DNA of 18,790 bases from JBKEAJ01 sp047975005. GTDB taxonomy: Bacteria > Bacteroidota > Bacteroidia > Bacteroidales > Prolixibacteraceae. How positions within the stretch are numbered: the first letter of the stretch is position 1; each line of letters begins with the position of its first letter. The stretch spans positions 1 through 18,790 of the forward strand of contig JBKECW010000071.1 in assembly GCA_047975005.1 (NCBI GenBank). Reading direction: 5' to 3'. A model generated the notes under the pieces. It did no database searches and was not told the origin of the DNA. It saw only the letters and a list, made by a program, of their open reading frames with translations. Below, piece after piece: positions 16,201 through 18,790 of this stretch. The translations under genes and the position numbers were made by a program.

Positions 16201-16348
16201 ACAGATTTATTTCAGCGGCGAGAACTTACTGACCTTCACCAAGTTGCACGAAAACTTTGATCCTGAAGCATTAGGAGGAAGTTGGGGTGATGGTAAAATA
16301 TACCCTTTGCAAAGAGTATTATCGTTTGGTATTAACCTAGGTCTCTAA
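13214..16348 (+). CDS. SusC/RagA-family TonB-dependent outer-membrane glycan transporter
   Basis: The 1044-residue protein begins with a signal peptide (1-21, ending VYA). A carboxypeptidase-regulatory-like domain covers about 24-93, followed by the SusC-type TonB-box region LEEVVVVGYGTQKK at 100-113. A plug domain holds NLNIRGSGTL and PYILLDGVPI, with the typical VLKDAASAAIYGSRGAYGVILI segment. The rest is a 22-strand barrel with a SusC-type end (VLSFGINLGL). There is no STN domain, so it is a transporter and not a sigma-factor-signalling receptor. It imports oligosaccharides across the outer membrane using TonB energy, in complex with the SusD-like partner 18 bases downstream. The substrate is not predictable from this sequence. 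Confidence 0.95.
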   Translation: MRKFIFILVMCFSLLASSVYAQKTVTGKVTDESGLGMPGVTVIQKGTNNGTITDVDGKFSLSVPEDATLNVSFMGMTPQEVSVSGKNAVNIMLMEDVKGLEEVVVVGYGTQKKKNMTDAVATVSIEKEIGERPVASVNQMLQGSIANFNVSTTNSGGEPGASTNLNIRGSGTLTGDGGAPYILLDGVPITVAQMNSINPYDIENISVLKDAASAAIYGSRGAYGVILITSKKGKAGKVNVNYSGNIAFASPTSLPSMVNSLDFANAYNAATANDGDLPIFGEDNGEMQRIRDYLAGKITDDTQPTANGTDWMYWDDGYANYDWYDVMYKNNAPRQQHQLSVNGGTEKTNYYISGSYYDQEGNFEYANDNYNRYNFTANINTEATDWLRFDASSKFSREHKLFPSGGYGNYDKNIIYHQVSRMWPVNPLYDPDGAIVNFDVNRVMDSGETNEYTSNTILQGGIEIEPIKNWVTRASYNYQLTNENYERIELVNNVLLPNGAFKNIGYNPNGIKRDFSENQNQLFNITTKYKKSFGDHNFDALLGYEQRVVEYVELYGSKTKFVTENVPTISTATGDDIADDALSQYATRGWFGGLNYNYKEKYLFSFKMRADESSFFREGKRLGVFPSVSVGYLISEEDFWEPIRNTVDVLKFRGSWGQLGNHDPALANRYTELMNINISSYLINGEKPSTVALGSLISPSLTWETVTSMDFGLDAALLGNRLELTFDWFSRVTSDMIGPVAALPSVLGASAPQENNAELTTNGWELSMNWRDQIGAVSYRIGFNIGDNKTKVTKYNNPTGILTTYREGQVLGDIWGYETVGYFKEGETASDWHDQTFIHARWGEGDIKYADLNNDGIINTGSNTENDPGDRKIIGNNRARYNYGINLGAGWKGIDLSILLQGVAKRDYFFGSGTNLFWGFRGNKWQNTITSSSLDYWTEDNPDAYYPKPYLKGEHTKNTQTQTKYLQNAAYLRLKNIQLSYTFPSELVRKIGLSRAQIYFSGENLLTFTKLHENFDPEALGGSWGDGKIYPLQRVLSFGINLGL

Positions 16349-16366
16349 ACATTAAAACATAAACAG

Positions 16367-18109
16367 ATGAAATTGATAAAAAAAATATTATTACTCCTAA
16401 TGCCAATCTCTTTAATGATTGGATGTAGTGATGCCTTTATGGATCGTCCAGATCTAGATAATATAACATCAGACAGTTATTGGAAGACGCCTGAAGATCT
16501 AAATCTTTTTGTTATACCGTTCTATACCTCATTCCCAGGCTGGGGAGTTGGTTCGTGGAATGGAGGTATATATTGGAATGATAACAATAGTGACAACATT
16601 CTTACCTCAAGTATAAATACAAGGTTAGCAGGACAAAATACAATCAACACGGGGACAGGAAATTGGAGTTTCTCGAGCCTCCGCTCCGTAAACACCTTTC
16701 TGGCGAAGTATCAGGAAGTAGACGCTCCTTTCTCCGAAATATCTCAATATGTAGGAGAGGGGTACTTCTTTAGAGCTTACTATTATTTTAATCTGGTACA
16801 AAACTACGGGGATGTTCCTTGGCTTTCCAAACCCTTAGAACCCAATTCTGAAGAACTATATAATCCAAGAGATGCACGAAATATAGTTGTAGACAGTATT
16901 CTTTTAGACCTTGACAAGGCAATAGAGTATATGAGTTCAGGCGAAAATAGCAACGGCAATAGATTAAACAAAGAAATAGCATTACTTTTCAAGTCAAGAG
17001 TTGCTTTATACGAAGGTACATGGGAGAAATATCATCAAGGGACGGTTTTCGGAGTAGATGGTTCTGATGGTACTAAATACCTTGAGATAGCGGCAACAAC
17101 AGCAAAACAACTAATTGATAATCCTAGTGGATATGGAATACATAACACTGGCAACATAAACGAAGACTACCGTCTGCTATTTAATCAGACTAGCTATGCC
17201 GGCAACAAAGAGGTCATGCTTTGGAGAGCTTTCAATAGAGACTTAAGCGTTGCGCACAATGGGCAACGTTATCTTGCCATGATTGGCCCCGGAGGGCAAG
17301 GCATAACTAAAGAACTGGTTGACCAATACTTATGTACCGATGGAAAGCCTATATCACTTAGTACTGAATATCAAGGAGATCACGGACTTGTACAGGTTTC
17401 AACAAATAGAGATCCTCGTTTTGCACAAACAATCTATTTACCTGGAGACCCCGTAATAAATGGCACTGTAGTGGAAGCATTTCAAAACTCCCAACTAGGA
17501 GTATCTGGAGAGGGAGGCTGCCCTTCGGGTTATACCATTTTCAAAGGGGCCAACCACGACTTGGAACAATCTTCTGCTGGCGGAGTAGGAACAACTTCAT
17601 CCCCTATTTTCAGGTTTGCAGAAGCATTATTAAACTATGCAGAGGCACGAGCTGAATTAGGAACAATTACACAAGCTGATATTGACATTACAATCAATTT
17701 ACTTAGAGATCGTGTAGGCATGCCCCATCTAAGCATAGCAAGCATTGAAGCAGATCCGAACTGGGAATTTCCTGCCCTATCCCCCATAATAAATGAGGTT
17801 AGAAGAGAGAGGCAGATTGAGTTTGCCGCAGAAGGCTACCGCTTCGACGATTTGATGCGTTGGCAAGCTGCAGACGAGCTGATTGTTGGAAAGCGGATGA
17901 AAGGAGTCTACTTTATGCAAGCAGACTTCCCCAACATCGTTCCCGGCACAGATGTACTCATTGATGGGGACGGTTATGTAGATCCACATAAGGGACAAAT
18001 AACCACTGGCAACCAGTTTAATGTAAATAGAGACTATTTGCTACCTGTACCGATTAATCAGATCACTCTAAATCCCAAGCTCACACAAAATCCGGGCTGG
18101 AGTCAATAA
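16367..18109 (+). CDS. SusD/RagB-family surface glycan-binding lipoprotein
   Basis: The 580-residue product has a lipobox (LMIGC, Cys20) and then the N-terminal SusD signature (FMDRPDLDNITSDSYWKTPED at 24-44). The TPR-like core includes RAYYYFNLVQNYGDVPWL at 136-153 and RFAEALLNYAEARAELG at 416-432. The C-terminal hallmark ERQIEFAAEGYRFDDLMRW is at 481-499, and the end, around NPGW, is typical. The protein sits on the outer face of the outer membrane as a lid over the SusC channel and binds the glycan. It is co-transcribed with susC and ends just before an intrinsic terminator. Many aromatic residues near 60-70 (GWGVGSWNGGIYW) could take part in sugar stacking, though this is inferred. Confidence 0.95.
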   Translation: MKLIKKILLLLMPISLMIGCSDAFMDRPDLDNITSDSYWKTPEDLNLFVIPFYTSFPGWGVGSWNGGIYWNDNNSDNILTSSINTRLAGQNTINTGTGNWSFSSLRSVNTFLAKYQEVDAPFSEISQYVGEGYFFRAYYYFNLVQNYGDVPWLSKPLEPNSEELYNPRDARNIVVDSILLDLDKAIEYMSSGENSNGNRLNKEIALLFKSRVALYEGTWEKYHQGTVFGVDGSDGTKYLEIAATTAKQLIDNPSGYGIHNTGNINEDYRLLFNQTSYAGNKEVMLWRAFNRDLSVAHNGQRYLAMIGPGGQGITKELVDQYLCTDGKPISLSTEYQGDHGLVQVSTNRDPRFAQTIYLPGDPVINGTVVEAFQNSQLGVSGEGGCPSGYTIFKGANHDLEQSSAGGVGTTSSPIFRFAEALLNYAEARAELGTITQADIDITINLLRDRVGMPHLSIASIEADPNWEFPALSPIINEVRRERQIEFAAEGYRFDDLMRWQAADELIVGKRMKGVYFMQADFPNIVPGTDVLIDGDGYVDPHKGQITTGNQFNVNRDYLLPVPINQITLNPKLTQNPGWSQ

Positions 18110-18125
18110 CAATTGAGGCAAGATT

Positions 18126-18162
18126 AATGACCAAGAACTGAAAACTCTTGGTCATTTTTTTT
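18126..18162 (+). terminator. Intrinsic terminator (attenuator) between susD-like gene and next enzyme gene
   Basis: A perfect 11-base stem (AATGACCAAGA at 18126-18136 with TCTTGGTCATT at 18146-18156) and a 9-base loop are followed by a run of eight Ts ending at 18162. The next ATG is only 19 bases later and no promoter box fits in between. Some readthrough is therefore likely, and the hairpin would set a lower level for the downstream gene. Confidence 0.9.
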
Positions 18163-18181
18163 AAATCGTAAAAAATAAGAT

Positions 18182-18790
18182 ATGAAACTACATCGTATTT
18201 TCGCAATACTTGTGTCTACACTACTTCTATTGTCATGCACCGACTATAATAAAGATATCACATTTCAATATGTAGACCCTTTAAAAAAGATTTTCCCTGA
18301 GAGCTCATACTTTCTTCCACACGAAGCATGTACAGATGTAGCACGAGGAGAGACTGCAAGTTTTCAATTTGCAATTCGTTCGGGGTTTGCACTAGAAGAT
18401 GTTCATATTCGGGCAATATGCCCAAGAATGGGAAACAGTGTACTTGAAGAAATAAAATATGGTTTTGTGGGCTATGTCCCGGTAGACAGACCTGTTCCAA
18501 ATCCTGGCAGAGACTACCTAAAGACATCATCAGGATTCTACCCTGATCCCATCTTAGACAGCGCCAGCATAAATATCGCTCCTGCTATGACGCAAGCTGT
18601 TTGGATTAGTATCGCAATACCCAAAGACACAAAACCCGGTAAATATACAGGTCAAGTTATACTATCAGCCACAATTAACAAACAAAAAATAGAGATCAAG
18701 AAAGACATAAGCATAGAAGTATACAATGTAATAATTGACAAAACCAGCTTAATGGTTACCAATTGGTACTCTCTTGACAATCTGAACCTG
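18182..18790 (+). CDS. Lipoprotein with DUF4091/GH123-like N-terminal domain (partial, 3' end outside window)
   Basis: The 203 visible codons run off the window. The start has a lipoprotein signal (LLLLSC, Cys19). The following region is a beta-sandwich-like domain. Its blocks FLPHEACTDVARGETASFQF (44-63), YVPVDRPVPNP (99-109) and VWISIAIPKDTKPGKYTGQV (140-159) match the N-terminal domain of GH123/DUF4091 proteins, where 'PxDxxxGxYxGxV' is typical. The catalytic TIM-barrel should follow but is not in the window. Characterised GH123 enzymes are beta-N-acetylgalactosaminidases; whether this one shares that activity cannot be judged from this part. Placement right after susCD supports a role in glycan breakdown at the cell surface or periplasm. 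Confidence 0.75.
   Translation, partial: MKLHRIFAILVSTLLLLSCTDYNKDITFQYVDPLKKIFPESSYFLPHEACTDVARGETASFQFAIRSGFALEDVHIRAICPRMGNSVLEEIKYGFVGYVPVDRPVPNPGRDYLKTSSGFYPDPILDSASINIAPAMTQAVWISIAIPKDTKPGKYTGQVILSATINKQKIEIKKDISIEVYNVIIDKTSLMVTNWYSLDNLNL

Overview
The window looks like chromosomal DNA of a member of the Bacteroidota, most likely order Bacteroidales. The evidence is a SusC/SusD pair, many secreted proteins and lipoproteins with short N-terminal signals, weak Shine-Dalgarno sites, and repeated promoter -7 boxes of the Bacteroidota form TAnnTTTG. The sequence is moderately AT-rich. No rRNA, tRNA, CRISPR array, phage gene or transposase gene was seen.

Left part (1-6567). A truncated minus-strand gene encodes a secreted calcineurin-type phosphoesterase joined to a PQQ-type beta-propeller. 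Divergent to it is a lipoprotein N-acetylmuramoyl-L-alanine amidase with a C-terminal peptidoglycan-binding domain. Then come two tightly spaced plus-strand secreted proteins (a PsbP/Mog1-like small protein and a 519-residue protein of unknown function) and a complete cysteine-type formylglycine sulfatase.

Middle part (6568-12570). A repeat-rich 500-base gap ends in a 61-base bidirectional terminator. A minus-strand pair follows (ridA, then an acetate/succinate-type CoA-transferase). Next is xerD on the plus strand, which meets a small cysteine-containing membrane protein gene tail to tail with a single base between them. A membrane-anchored SxxK serine hydrolase (minus) and a DUF4377-type lipoprotein (plus) are transcribed divergently. 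A degenerate 73-base repeat occurs in the gap after the sulfatase and again at the end of the DUF4377 gene.

Right part (12571-18790). After a 640-base gene-poor leader with a C-tract and small hairpins comes the start of a polysaccharide-utilisation locus: a SusC-like TonB-dependent transporter, its SusD-like lipoprotein, a strong intrinsic terminator, and the start of a lipoprotein whose N-terminal domain resembles DUF4091/GH123 glycosidases. SusD would capture a glycan at the surface, SusC would import it, and the third protein would probably act on it. The terminator after susD suggests that the downstream enzyme gene is expressed at a lower level than the transporter.

No clearly new multi-gene system is visible. 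The observations most worth a second look are the phosphoesterase/propeller fusion with an altered metal motif, the dispersed repeats, the susD-enzyme terminator and the long susC leader.
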